The notes under the pieces: model-generated
The model's input: the letters and a program-made list of their open reading frames with translations, nothing else
Databases searched by the model: none
Told to the model about the DNA's origin: nothing
In this document: in pieces, positions 45,415 through 54,601 of the stretch
How positions within the stretch are numbered: position 1 is the stretch's first letter
Layout of the letters: every line of letters starts with the position of its first letter
Position numbers and translations under genes: made by a program
From: Deltaproteobacteria bacterium
GTDB taxonomy: Bacteria > Myxococcota_A > Polyangia > GCA-2747355
DNA length: 64,000 nucleotides
NCBI GenBank assembly: GCA_020633415.1
Contig: JACKDQ010000006.1
Span: forward strand, 62,001-126,000
Direction of reading: 5' to 3'

Positions 45415-46775
45415 GCAAGTCGCAAGGTTCTCCGCTGTGGGATCGCGGCACGCCGCTCGACCAGGTCGTCGCCACATTCACCGTCGGTCGCGATCCGGAG
45501 CTCGATGGCGCTCTAGCGGCATACGACGCATTGGGTAGCGCCGCCCATGCGTCGATGCTGCGCCAAATCGGCATCCTCAGCCAAGAAGACCACGAGGCCT
45601 TGACGACTGAGTTGCGCGCGATCGCCGAGCAGGCCCGCGCCGGCGCCTTCGAGGTAGCCCCGGCCGACGAGGACTGCCACACGGCGATCGAGAACCGTCT
45701 GACGCAAAAACTCGGCGATGCTGGTCGCCGAATCCACACCGGGCGCAGTCGCAACGATCAGGTGATCGCGATGTTGCGCCTGTTCGGCCGCGAAGCGTTG
45801 GCCGCTCAGTTCCGCGCAACAGTCGAGCTTGCCGAACAGCTGTTCTCGTTGGCCGAGACGCACCGCGACGTTGCCGTCGCCGGCTACACCCACACGCGCC
45901 AGGCGATGCCATCGACCTTCGGCCTGTTTTTCGGAGCCCACGCCGAGCTGCAGGTCGACAACCTGTCATGGCTGCGAACTGCCTTCGATCACCTCGACCG
46001 CTGCCCGCTCGGTTCCGCATCGGGATATGGCGTAGCGCTCGGACTCGATCGCCAGCTGGTCAGCGACTTGCTGCGCTTTTCGCGCGTGCAACTGAACACG
46101 TTGGCCGTCCAGAACGATCGCGGCAAGAGCGAATCTCTCGCGCTGTGCGCGGTCGCTACGGTGGTCAGCGATCTGGGCCGGCTCGCCAGCGACTTGATCT
46201 GGTTCTCTACCGAGGAGCTCGGCTATGTCGCCCTCGACGAATCGATCACCACCGGATCGAGCATCATGCCGCAAAAGCGCAACCCCGACGTGCTGGAGTT
46301 GATCCGCGCCACCGCGGCGCAGCTGCGCAGCCGCCAGGCGGAAGCCGCTCAGCTCTATGGCGGCTTGCTCTCTGGCTACCATCGCGACATGCAGTGGACC
46401 AAGGCACCGTTTGTCGAGGGCCTGCGCGATGGACTGCGGGCCACCCAAGCGATGCAGCGCGCGCTGTGCAACTTGACGATCGACGCTGAAGCCTGCCGCC
46501 GAGCGATGAAGCGGGCGATCGGCGCAACCGACGCGCTTTACCAGCGCGTGCAAGCCGGTCAACCGTTCCGCGCGGCCTACAAAGCGATTGCGGCGGCCCC
46601 CGACAGCGCTGTGACCGGAGATCCCGCGGAGGCCTGGCGTGCCCGCGATCACCTCGGCGCACCGGCGAACCTCCAGCTGGACGCCGGACGGCAGCGACTG
46701 GCTGACCAGCGGTGCTGGCTCGAAGACACCGAAAAGCGCCTAAATAGCGCATGGGATTTGCTTTTTGCCGACTAG
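45411..46775 (+). CDS. argH: Argininosuccinate lyase
   Basis: 454 residues, normal length. Fumarase-superfamily motifs: RRIHTGRSRNDQV near 108, YTHTRQAMPSTFG, and the signature GSSIMPQKRNPDVLE with its catalytic Ser. It splits argininosuccinate into arginine and fumarate. It starts within the last codon of argG (4-base overlap), forming an argGH operon. Confidence 0.97.
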   Translation: MSKSQGSPLWDRGTPLDQVVATFTVGRDPELDGALAAYDALGSAAHASMLRQIGILSQEDHEALTTELRAIAEQARAGAFEVAPADEDCHTAIENRLTQKLGDAGRRIHTGRSRNDQVIAMLRLFGREALAAQFRATVELAEQLFSLAETHRDVAVAGYTHTRQAMPSTFGLFFGAHAELQVDNLSWLRTAFDHLDRCPLGSASGYGVALGLDRQLVSDLLRFSRVQLNTLAVQNDRGKSESLALCAVATVVSDLGRLASDLIWFSTEELGYVALDESITTGSSIMPQKRNPDVLELIRATAAQLRSRQAEAAQLYGGLLSGYHRDMQWTKAPFVEGLRDGLRATQAMQRALCNLTIDAEACRRAMKRAIGATDALYQRVQAGQPFRAAYKAIAAAPDSAVTGDPAEAWRARDHLGAPANLQLDAGRQRLADQRCWLEDTEKRLNSAWDLLFAD

Positions 46776-46815
46776 TCGCCTTGAATTTCCGCCCGCACGC
46801 ATCTAGGATTCCGCG

Positions 46816-47340
46816 ATGGTTCTTGGACCGACTTCAGATCTCCGCTTTCGCTGGATGCGCATCCTGCTGGCCCTGTTGGCGGTCGCGATCGTCTCGCTGG
46901 CCTGCACCAACGAAATCGGCGATTCCTGCAACACCAACGTCGATTGCTCGCCCAACGGCGACCGAATCTGCGATACCACCCAGCCCGACGGCTACTGCAC
47001 GATCGAAGGCTGCGGCGACCAGACCTGCCCTGAAGAGGCGGTCTGCGTGCGCTTTTTTCCGGCGGCCTTTCTTTCCGTAGCCTGCGACCCGCAGACCGAA
47101 GACTCGGTCGCTTCCGCGGTCACACCAACAAACCACTGCACACGGGACGAAATCTGCTTGAGCAGCGGACGCTGCGCCCCGCTCGCCCTCGAGCGACGCT
47201 ACTGCATGCTGGCCTGCGGCGAGAACAATGACTGTCGCAGCGGCTACGAGTGCCGAGCGACCGGCGCGGCGGGTGCAGAGAGCGTAGCGACACGCGCCGA
47301 GCCCCTGAAAAGATCGCGCTTCTGCGCGGCTGAGCGCTAA
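46816..47340 (+). CDS. Cysteine-rich lipoprotein
   Basis: 174 residues from ATG 46816; ATG 46855 is an alternative that begins immediately before the hydrophobic segment. Lipobox ends at the Cys of VSLAC, after which CTNEIGDSC and about 14 further Cys are spaced like small disulfide modules (DCSPNG, GYCTIEGCGDQTCPEE, HCTRDEICLSSGRC). This pattern is common in secreted myxobacterial Cys-rich repeat proteins. Function unknown. Followed 12 bases later by dtd. Confidence 0.75.
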   Translation: MVLGPTSDLRFRWMRILLALLAVAIVSLACTNEIGDSCNTNVDCSPNGDRICDTTQPDGYCTIEGCGDQTCPEEAVCVRFFPAAFLSVACDPQTEDSVASAVTPTNHCTRDEICLSSGRCAPLALERRYCMLACGENNDCRSGYECRATGAAGAESVATRAEPLKRSRFCAAER

Positions 47341-47352
47341 CAGCTTCCGGCG

Positions 47353-47802
47353 ATGAGGGCCGTTATCCAGCGCGTCCGTTGGGCCCGTGTTCGCGTCGAA
47401 GACGAGATCGTTGGAGAGATTGCTGGCGGGCTTTTGGTACTGCTCGGTGTCGAGGCCGGCGACGATCGCTCCCACGCAGACTATCTGGTGCGCAAGACCG
47501 TTGGTCTGCGAGTGTTCGAAGACGCCGCGGGCCAGATGAACCGCGCCATCACCGATGTTGGCGGCGCACTGCTGGTGGTCAGCCAATTCACACTATTGGG
47601 TGACTGCCGCAAGGGGCGACGGCCTTCGTTCATCAGCGCGATGGCTCCCGAGCCAGCAGCTGAGCTCTGCGAGTACTTTGTCCAGGGCTGCCGTTGTCAG
47701 GGTGTGCCAGTGCAAACCGGTCGCTTTCGCGCGATGATGCAGGTCGAGCTTTGCAACGACGGACCGGTCACCTTGCTGCTCGACTCGACTAAGGCGTTCT
47801 AG
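47353..47802 (+). CDS. dtd: D-aminoacyl-tRNA deacylase
   Basis: 149 residues, the standard length. It begins MRAVIQRVRWARVRVE, contains GLLVLLGVEAGD, the active-site stretch SQFTLLGDCRKGRRPSF and the second conserved VELCNDGPVTLLLDS. It removes D-amino acids mischarged onto tRNA. The stop TAG shares its last base with the GTG of the following TPR lipoprotein gene. Confidence 0.95.
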   Translation: MRAVIQRVRWARVRVEDEIVGEIAGGLLVLLGVEAGDDRSHADYLVRKTVGLRVFEDAAGQMNRAITDVGGALLVVSQFTLLGDCRKGRRPSFISAMAPEPAAELCEYFVQGCRCQGVPVQTGRFRAMMQVELCNDGPVTLLLDSTKAF

Positions 47803-48917
47803 TGCGCGCGCTACCCCGTCGACTGGCATGGGTCGCCATGCTGTTGTGCTACACGGCCTGCAGCCGACCGCGCGGCTCGCTCTCCGAGGTCCCTCGACTG
47901 CTCGCTCGCGGGCAGCTCGCCGCAGCTTGCCAAATGGCTCGGCAGCTTGTCGACGAGACGCGCGGCGACGACCAGGTCAAGGCGCTGCGCCATTGGATCG
48001 CCTGCGAAGACCGGCGCGGCGGCACATCACAGCCGGCGCGCTGGGTCGAGCAGCGGCGAGCGCCTGCGGACTTGATCGCTTACGCCCGCGGACTGTTGGC
48101 ATTGACCGCCGGACCCGAGCAAACCGACCGTGCGCTGGCCTTTTTGACCCGCGCCCAAGCGCTCAATCCGCGACAAGCGGAGTATCCCTTTCGTGCAGCG
48201 CTGATCTTATTGGCAGACGAGCAACCCGAGCGCGCCAAACAACTGCTGCTCAAGGCCTGTCCGCTGATGCGGCAAAGCGCCGCCTGCCCAGTGGCCCTGG
48301 CTGAGGCCCAATACACACTGGGCGACGAGCACGCTGCGCGCGAGACCTTAGCGATCGCGGCGACGCGCAAGCAGCTTTCCACAGCAACGCTGCGCCGGGC
48401 ACGCGCCCTGATCAACGAAATGCAGCGCCACCGCCGGGCGCTGCCGCCGCAGTCCGCCGAACGCTATCAACAGGCGCTAACAGCGCTAAAGAGCGGTGGC
48501 CCGTCGGTGATCGCCCTGCGCTTGGCACAAAACCTGATCGCTGATCACCCCGATCGCGCGGCACTGCACACGCTGGCAGGCTTGGCCCACTTCCAGCTTG
48601 CCAACGTTGCCGAAGCGATCGCAGCACTCAAACAGGCACTCAAGCTCGACCCCGACGACGACCTGGCACAGCTAACCTTGGCCGTGCTGTACCGGCAACG
48701 CAAGCTGTCGGATCGGGCCCTGCACCACGCTCAGCTCGCCTTGCGGGGCAATCCGTTTTCTCGCGCAGCGCTCTCACGCGTGATCGAGCTCCTTCGCCAG
48801 CGCAAGCCGCCCACCGATCAGCGCCGACTATCAGCGCTTGTCGCACGACTGACGCGGCTCAAGCTCGCTGATCCCGCCGGCCATCGAAGCCAAGCGGGCG
48901 GACATCCCGCACCCTGA
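47802..48917 (+). CDS. TPR-repeat lipoprotein
   Basis: 371 residues from GTG 47802, one-base overlap with dtd. Lipobox ends at the Cys of LLCYTAC (about residue 20). The mature part is alpha-helical with repeated Ala/Leu/Arg pairs typical of tetratricopeptides; the clearest unit is LHTLAGLAHFQLANVAEAIAAL... DPDDDLAQLTLAVLYRQRKL. Such proteins serve as assembly scaffolds at membranes. The last 30 residues are basic and disordered. Confidence 0.82.
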   Translation: MRALPRRLAWVAMLLCYTACSRPRGSLSEVPRLLARGQLAAACQMARQLVDETRGDDQVKALRHWIACEDRRGGTSQPARWVEQRRAPADLIAYARGLLALTAGPEQTDRALAFLTRAQALNPRQAEYPFRAALILLADEQPERAKQLLLKACPLMRQSAACPVALAEAQYTLGDEHAARETLAIAATRKQLSTATLRRARALINEMQRHRRALPPQSAERYQQALTALKSGGPSVIALRLAQNLIADHPDRAALHTLAGLAHFQLANVAEAIAALKQALKLDPDDDLAQLTLAVLYRQRKLSDRALHHAQLALRGNPFSRAALSRVIELLRQRKPPTDQRRLSALVARLTRLKLADPAGHRSQAGGHPAP

Positions 48918-49286
48918 CCGAGCGGCTGCTCGAGCGATCGGCACCAGCGAGGGGCCTGAAACGCCGCGCGAATGCGCGTTCGCTCGGTCGGGGCCGCCTT
49001 TGCGTCCAGCGCGGAAACCGCCGTGCCCAACGCAGCGAACGCTTCGTGCACCTTGGCCTGCGGCAGGCGCTGGCCGGGCCGCACCAAGCTGCGGTGCAGA
49101 TGGTGAGCGATCCCTTCGTTGAGCTAGCCAAGCGTCGATACCCGCGGTTTGGCGGATCACCCGCAGTCGCGCCGCTCGGGGTAGCGAAGCAGTACTCAGG
49201 CACGCGCCCAACGAACAAAGTGCGAATGACGTGAGAGCGAGCAGCGGCAAACGAGCTCGCGGCGATGCGTGATTCGTGCCCTTCAT
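48818..49286 (-). pseudogene. Lipoprotein gene with apparent frameshift
   Basis: From ATG 49286 a frame encodes a good lipoprotein signal (LPLLALTSFALCSLGAC) and continues sensibly to about 49127 (VIRQTAGIDAWLA). After that it becomes Arg/Ala/Pro-rich. In the next frame, from about 49123, the sequence resumes naturally (LNEGIAHHLHRSLVRPGQ, then HEAFAALGTAVSALDAKA) to 48818. One base gained or lost near 49121-49130 joins them. There is no Shine-Dalgarno before 49286. Either a decayed gene or a sequencing error; it overlaps the convergent TPR gene by about 100 bases. Confidence 0.45.
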
Positions 49287-49332
49287 TTCGTGGAGGATGC
49301 GGCGCTAGGTGGCGCGCGCTAGCGTGGGACGC

Positions 49333-50289
49333 CTACTTTGGATCGCTCTCGATCATCCCTTTGCTCAGCAGTTGAGCGACGGCCTCGTATGCGTCGAGGT
49401 CTGTCTTGGGATGGTGATCGATTACGTCGGCCAATGTCTCGTGCTGCATCACGATCTGCACGATATCGAGCTCTCCCGGGCTGAGGTCGCGCAGCGGCAC
49501 GGGCATCGGCTGAGCAAGCTGTATCTTGGCGCCGAGCTCTGGAAGGGTCTCCTTGAAGCGGTTGATCTCGTCGATCTGCCGCATCGCCTCCATCAGCAAC
49601 CCTTCGGTCGAGTCTTCGATCTCTTGCTCGAACGTCCGATCGTCAGGAGGCTGGAGCTCAAACACTCCCGACTCCCAACGCAGAATGCGGTAGAGCGCTT
49701 TGTGCGGATTCTCGATCGCAACGCCTTCGAGCGCGGCGTAGTAGACCTGGCCCTGGCGCAAAAAGATCCGCCCCACGCCATCATCGGTCTGCAACTCGAG
49801 GGTCCCGCTCTTCTTGCTGGTCGAAAGCAATTGCAGCAGGTCCGGCAGCGGAATCTCGTCGATGCTGCCCGCCATCGAACGAGCGCCAGTTACCGTTCGC
49901 TTGACCGAACGCGGCGCGCGCTGACCGGTGGGATCTTGCCCTGGCTGCATCGATGCCACCGCATCGACATCGCCATCGATGGCGACCAACTTGATGATGC
50001 TGGTGCCGATCAGGATCCGGTCGCCCTCGCGCAGGCGCACACGCTTGACCTTCTCGCCATTGACGAACGTACCGTTGGTCGATCCGAGATCCTGGATCAC
50101 GATCTGGTCCTCCTCCGCCGAGATTTTCGCGTGTTTGCGCGAAACCATATCCTCGACGAGGACCATATCCAGGTCACTCGACCTTCCAATTACGATCTCT
50201 CGCCCAATCTTCAGGGGAAATTCGCCGCCTTGGTATTTCCCTGAGATGAAGCGGAGCGCGAACCCTTTCGGGTGGCCGGTCACGTCCAT
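49333..50289 (-). CDS. FHA domain plus DUF4388 (PATAN-like) protein
   Basis: 318 residues. FHA domain about 25-110: IVIGRSSDLDMVL, VSRKHAKIS (phospho-Thr binding Ser-Arg-Lys-His), DLGSTNGTFVNG. Linker, then DUF4388 from about 150 to 255: MAGSIDEIPLPDLLQLLSTSKKSGTLEL, RIFLRQGQVYYAALEG, ALYRILRWESGVFEL. It should recognise phosphothreonine on a partner protein; DUF4388 probably mediates protein contacts. It has its own recognisable promoter and lies next to a cyclic-nucleotide-binding protein and pseudokinase. Confidence 0.88.
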   Translation of the reverse strand: MDVTGHPKGFALRFISGKYQGGEFPLKIGREIVIGRSSDLDMVLVEDMVSRKHAKISAEEDQIVIQDLGSTNGTFVNGEKVKRVRLREGDRILIGTSIIKLVAIDGDVDAVASMQPGQDPTGQRAPRSVKRTVTGARSMAGSIDEIPLPDLLQLLSTSKKSGTLELQTDDGVGRIFLRQGQVYYAALEGVAIENPHKALYRILRWESGVFELQPPDDRTFEQEIEDSTEGLLMEAMRQIDEINRFKETLPELGAKIQLAQPMPVPLRDLSPGELDIVQIVMQHETLADVIDHHPKTDLDAYEAVAQLLSKGMIESDPK

Positions 50290-50312
50290 CCTCTCTGGAA
50301 CCTATCACCCCG

Positions 50313-50342
50313 ATAATAGGGGGTTTAGCCTAGCTTCGTCAA
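50313..50342 (-). promoter_or_regulatory. Sigma-70-type promoter of the FHA-DUF4388 gene
   Basis: On the minus strand TTGACG (50342-50337), 18-base spacer, TATTAT (50318-50313), each 5/6 to consensus, ending 23 bases before the ATG at 50289. Just upstream is the inverted repeat ACACA-GCGT-TGTGT (50347-50360), placed like an activator site. Confidence 0.6.
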
Positions 50343-50375
50343 TCTGACACAGCGTTGTGTTACCCGTTGAAAATA

Positions 50376-50831
50376 TCACGCCTCGGGCTCGCCGACGAGT
50401 TTCTCGATCGTTGCGCGTGCGCGGCCCTTCACAACCGCTTCTAGCAGCTGTTTGACCCGAGGGTAGGCCTCAAGCACGGACTCGATGTGCTGGCGCCCAA
50501 AGCGCAAGAGCACGCTGTCCTCCTCGGCGATCACCGTCGCGGTGCGCGCACGCCCGCTGAGCAGGGCGACTTCGCCAAAACAGGCCCCACGACCGAGCTT
50601 GGCCAGATGAACGGCCTGCCCCTCCTGGGTCGTGTGGACCTCAACCCGTCCGCGCTTGACGATATACAGCGCGTCGCCAGGATCTCCCTCGCGAACGATC
50701 ACCACACCGGACGCATAGGATTCCGACGTGGCACCGGCAAGCAGCTGCAGACGCCCTTGGTCGTCGAGAGACTTGAACAAGTGGGAGTCGCAAATTGCCG
50801 CCAGCGTCGAGTTGTCGTCGGCATCGGTCAT
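50376..50831 (-). CDS. Cyclic nucleotide-binding domain protein
   Basis: 151 residues, essentially a single cNMP-binding beta-roll: SYASGVVIVREGDPGDALYIVKRG, then the phosphate-binding cassette region GRGACFGEVALLSGRARTATV, and a C-terminal helix. There is no DNA-binding domain, so it is not a CRP-type regulator. The cassette FGEVALLSGRARTA keeps the Glu and Arg that contact the sugar phosphate. Likely cytoplasmic sensor acting on a partner. Located between the FHA protein and the pseudokinase, divergent from the latter. Confidence 0.85.
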   Translation of the reverse strand: MTDADDNSTLAAICDSHLFKSLDDQGRLQLLAGATSESYASGVVIVREGDPGDALYIVKRGRVEVHTTQEGQAVHLAKLGRGACFGEVALLSGRARTATVIAEEDSVLLRFGRQHIESVLEAYPRVKQLLEAVVKGRARATIEKLVGEPEA

Positions 50832-50894
50832 GGTCCGATCATAGCGCAGCTCTCAACAAAGCCCACGCGAAAATGCATTCGATATCAGCGCATT

Positions 50895-53222
50895 ATGCTA
50901 AACTTCAGGAATCGGACAGGACAGAGACGAAGATTGTCGGACGACACGCAGCGCTACCGCCGTGAACGCCGGCTGGGTGCCGGTGGATTAGGCGTCGTCT
51001 ACCTTGCTCGTGATGAGCAGGCTCGTCAGCGCGTGGCGCTGAAAACGCTATACGCAGAACTCGTCAATTCGAAAGAGGTTTTTGCCAAGATATCGGCGAT
51101 CGCCCGTCAACAAGCCGCGCTTGCCCACCTGTCGCTCTGCCCGTTGACGATTTTGGAGACCGAGACCGCCCATGTCTGGGTGCGGCCGTTTTTTCCGGTT
51201 GGCAATCTCAAGACCCTGCTGCGCGTTGCGGCGCCGCTGCCGACGGAACAAGCCTGCTGCATCGTCGCGCAACTCTGCGCGGCGCTAGATCTTGCCCACA
51301 ACGCTGGCTTGGTTCATGGCGCACTCTGGCCGCAAAACATCGTGCTGACCAGTAGCGGTCGTGCGCTGCTAATGGATTTTGGCGGCTGGCTCGGCCAAGC
51401 GGAAGCTGGCGACGCCTCGGTGCGCCAACGCTACGCCTATCGCGCACCCGAGTTGCTTGCCGGCACGGACCCGGGACCGGCAACCGACGTGTTCGGCTTG
51501 GCAACGCTGCTGTTCGAAATGCTCAGCGGTCGGCAGCCCTTTGTCGGGGACACCCAGGTTGAAACGGTGCGGGCCGTCGAGCAGGCGCAGGTCGCCAATC
51601 TCGACGGGATTCCCCTTGAGCTACGCGGCTTACTGCGGAGCTGCCTCGCGCTGGCCACAAACGCTCGCCCCGCAACCGCCGGCGCATTGCTCGCCGAGCT
51701 GACAGCCCTCGTGCCAGCAGCACTCGAGCCGCGATTGCGCCGTGAGCTCAGCAAGACGCTGCGACCGCTCGGTGGCGACTTGCTCGACCCCGAGCTCAAC
51801 GATGACGGACTTGTCGTTGGCCCGGCGCAACTCGCGCGAATCGCGCGCGAGATCAATCCCGCACCGGTGGGCGACCTCAGAACACAAGTCGAGTTGATCG
51901 ACGACATGCCCACCGACGGCGACCCCGCAGCGCGCATCGATGCCACCCCAAACACACGAATCGCCGCCGGCTTGGGTGCCCTCGAGGCCAAGCTCAGCGA
52001 TAGCCAATCGCGCTATCCGACCCAAGAATGGCGCGAAGCGTCGGCCATCGACAGCGCCAGCGCCGGCCCGCCGCTGAGCGAACAGCACACCCCTGCCGAC
52101 GCGGCGTTTCGGGCCGATCTGCCGACCTCCCCCGACGGACTGCGCCCGCCGCCAGCCCCGCCGCCAATCAGCGCCTTGGAGACCCTATCGAGCGAGGAGA
52201 GCTCACTGCGCTCGTTGATCACCAACAACCTTGGGCCATCCGTATCTCCATCGCCACCGATCACCGAGGCTGAGGACACGCTGGCCAAGATCTTCTCGGC
52301 AAACGCACCGCCAGCGGAACAATCGCTGTCGACGGGATCGTCGCCGCTCGGACAGCACACGCGGCGCTTCTTACAGCAGGTTCGTCGCCGTGCCAGCTGG
52401 ATCCATGGCGCGCTGGTCGGCGCACTACTGTTATTCGGCGCTGCACTGTCGTTGACGCTCTGTCGCGCCTCGAGCGAGCCGTTAGCGGGAGCAGCCAAGA
52501 GCGATGGTGGATCGTCGGAAGCGCTCAAGGTCAACGTCGTCAGTCAGTCGCTCGATCTCACCGATCGCGCGCCAGATGGGGGAACTGACGCACGCCGCGG
52601 AGTCGCCGCCAGCGATCTGGCTGCGCGCGATGCGGCTCCGCTCGATCAGCGCGGATCGCCCTCGCCCAAAGACGCCGCTGCAGACGTTGCTCGACGCATC
52701 CGCGAGCGCCCACAACCGTTGAAAGCGAAGACCTCGGCGACGAGGGGCCCGGCGCCCAAACCCCGATCGCGCAAGGTCGATCGATTCCGCACCCGAATCG
52801 TCGTGAAGCCTGCGCGGGCCAACCTCTATCTCGATGGGCAGCGCCTGCCCCGGACGACCAAGTCGATTCGTTGGTCGACAAAGCGCCGCTTGGCGATCGT
52901 CGCCTACGGCTACCAGATCGCTCAACGCACGCTAAATCCGAAGCGCCCGGAAAAGCAGCTGACGATCAACCTGCGCCCGGCCAGATTGGTTCCGCCGAAA
53001 GCAGCAGCGGGAACGCTACGCGTGCTCTGTCGAAGAAAAGATCGGCGCCGGCTGATCATCGACGGCCACGACAGCGGTAAGGATTGCCCGCGCGCCAGTT
53101 TCCGGCTGAAAAGCGGCCGCCACAGCGTTGTGCTCTATGATCCACAAACTCGGCGTCGGAGCGCCAAGCGCCCTATTTCGCTGCGCAAGAACCGCACAAC
53201 CCTACTGCGCATCACCAAATAG
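50895..53222 (+). CDS. Transmembrane pseudokinase (Ser/Thr kinase fold) with PEGA-like C-terminus
   Basis: 775 residues from ATG 50895; TTG 50934 is an alternative and would let TATGCT at 50894-50899 serve as -10. Kinase fold about 25-265: GAGGLGVVYLA, VALKTL, DFG in LMDFGGW, RAPELL. The catalytic loop reads VHGALWPQNI, so the catalytic Asp and the Lys of HRDLKPEN are replaced (Asp to Ala, Lys to Trp); catalysis is unlikely. A low-complexity linker, one membrane helix (HGALVGALLLFGAALSLTL, about 500) and a basic periplasmic PEGA-like domain (IVVKPARANLYLDGQRLP) follow. Flanked by FHA and cNMP proteins. Confidence 0.82.
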   Translation: MLNFRNRTGQRRRLSDDTQRYRRERRLGAGGLGVVYLARDEQARQRVALKTLYAELVNSKEVFAKISAIARQQAALAHLSLCPLTILETETAHVWVRPFFPVGNLKTLLRVAAPLPTEQACCIVAQLCAALDLAHNAGLVHGALWPQNIVLTSSGRALLMDFGGWLGQAEAGDASVRQRYAYRAPELLAGTDPGPATDVFGLATLLFEMLSGRQPFVGDTQVETVRAVEQAQVANLDGIPLELRGLLRSCLALATNARPATAGALLAELTALVPAALEPRLRRELSKTLRPLGGDLLDPELNDDGLVVGPAQLARIAREINPAPVGDLRTQVELIDDMPTDGDPAARIDATPNTRIAAGLGALEAKLSDSQSRYPTQEWREASAIDSASAGPPLSEQHTPADAAFRADLPTSPDGLRPPPAPPPISALETLSSEESSLRSLITNNLGPSVSPSPPITEAEDTLAKIFSANAPPAEQSLSTGSSPLGQHTRRFLQQVRRRASWIHGALVGALLLFGAALSLTLCRASSEPLAGAAKSDGGSSEALKVNVVSQSLDLTDRAPDGGTDARRGVAASDLAARDAAPLDQRGSPSPKDAAADVARRIRERPQPLKAKTSATRGPAPKPRSRKVDRFRTRIVVKPARANLYLDGQRLPRTTKSIRWSTKRRLAIVAYGYQIAQRTLNPKRPEKQLTINLRPARLVPPKAAAGTLRVLCRRKDRRRLIIDGHDSGKDCPRASFRLKSGRHSVVLYDPQTRRRSAKRPISLRKNRTTLLRITK

Positions 53223-53260
53223 CAACGCGCCTATCGCTGCGCGCGAACGCGATGCGGGAG

Positions 53261-54601
53261 CTATTCGTCCCCGCGGCGGGAATCGATGCCGTACTTGCGG
53301 ATCAGCTCGCGCAAGTGCTTGCGATCGATCTCGGCTTCTCGTGCAGCCGACGAGATATTCATCCGATGGCGGCGCATCAGATCCATCACGTACTCGCGCT
53401 CGAACAGCTCGACGAGCTGTCCCTTCGCATCTTTGAAGGGCAAGTCGGTGCGGATTCCCAAGGAGGGCTTGGCCTCCTCGGTGAGGGCATCTTCGAGGTT
53501 GATCGAACCCCCATGGGAAAGCACGCAGGCGCGTTCGATGATGTTGCGCAACTCACGCACATTGCCCGGCCACGAGTGGCGCTGCAGCCGAGCCGACTGC
53601 TGTTCGGTGATCGCCAACTCGGTCCCAGGCGGCGAAAATTTCTGGGTGAAGTTACGGGCCAGGTACGGAATGTCGGCGCCACGCTCGCGCAGCGGCGGCA
53701 ACGTGATGCGGATCACCGCGAGACGATAGTAGAGGTCCTCGCGGAAGTTCTTCTTCGCGACCTCCTCGCGCAAGTCGCGATTGGTCGCCGCGACAACGCG
53801 AACGTCGACTTTCTCATACTGGTTGCCACCGACTCGGCGAACCGCTCGTTTGTCGAGCACGCGCAGCAGCGCCGGCTGCAAATCGACCGCCAGCTCTCCG
53901 ATCTCATCGAGGAAAATCGTCCCGCCGTGAGCCTCGGCAAACGCACCTTTGCGGTCCCCGACTGCGCCGGTGAATGAACCTTTGACGTGTCCGAACAGCG
54001 CGCTTTCGATCAAATCGCGCGGAACCGCGCCGCAGTCGAAGACGACAAACGGCGCGTTCTTTCGGCGACTGTGGCGGTGGATCTCTTCGGCGACCAGCTC
54101 CTTGCCGGTACCGGTCTCACCCTCGATGATTACGGTGGCATCGGTGTCGGCAATGTCAGTTAGTAGCGCGAACAAACGCCGCATCTTGACGTCTTGGCCG
54201 AGCAATGTGCCGAAGTTCTCCGAGGCCGAAAGCGCGGGCTCGACGATCTCTTCTTGAGGTACAAACTTGAGCTGGGTACGACCAACGCGAAACTCAGAGC
54301 CGAAATTGACCGTGATCTGCTGAAACCTCGAGTCGCCGTAGAAGCAGCCGTTGGTCGAGCCCATATCGGCTAAGTGCAGGCCGTCCTCGCCCAACGTGGC
54401 AGTCAAATGCTGACGCGATACGGTCTTATCGGTCAGCACCAGTTCGCAAGACGGACCCGAACCGACGGTTACCTGATCCGAGCCGAGCACGACCGACTCA
54501 CCGCGATCGGGTCCCTTAACGACGACCAGACGGCCGCCTGACTGCCGAGTAAACGCCGGCGCATCATCTAAGAGGCTGGTTACGTTGTCGTTCTTAGCCA
54601 T
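53261..54601 (-). CDS. FHA-domain sigma-54-dependent transcriptional activator
   Basis: 446 residues from ATG 54601; an upstream in-frame ATG at 54637 adds 12 unlikely residues. FHA domain about 25-110 (VTVGSGPSCELVLTDKTVSRQH, DMGSTNGCFYG) replaces a receiver. AAA+ domain about 130-365: Walker A GETGTGKE, sigma-54 loop GSFTGA (consensus GAFTGA), Walker B GGTIFLDEIG. C-terminal Fis-type HTH (SSAAREAEIDRKHLRELI). It should activate sigma-54 promoters after binding a phosphothreonine partner, a design typical of myxobacteria. Convergent with the pseudokinase gene. Confidence 0.92.
   Translation of the reverse strand: MAKNDNVTSLLDDAPAFTRQSGGRLVVVKGPDRGESVVLGSDQVTVGSGPSCELVLTDKTVSRQHLTATLGEDGLHLADMGSTNGCFYGDSRFQQITVNFGSEFRVGRTQLKFVPQEEIVEPALSASENFGTLLGQDVKMRRLFALLTDIADTDATVIIEGETGTGKELVAEEIHRHSRRKNAPFVVFDCGAVPRDLIESALFGHVKGSFTGAVGDRKGAFAEAHGGTIFLDEIGELAVDLQPALLRVLDKRAVRRVGGNQYEKVDVRVVAATNRDLREEVAKKNFREDLYYRLAVIRITLPPLRERGADIPYLARNFTQKFSPPGTELAITEQQSARLQRHSWPGNVRELRNIIERACVLSHGGSINLEDALTEEAKPSLGIRTDLPFKDAKGQLVELFEREYVMDLMRRHRMNISSAAREAEIDRKHLRELIRKYGIDSRRGDE

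Noticed and set aside
49309..50244. 311-codon open frame on the plus strand
   Set aside because: Antisense to the FHA-DUF4388 gene, which has clear FHA motifs and a promoter.
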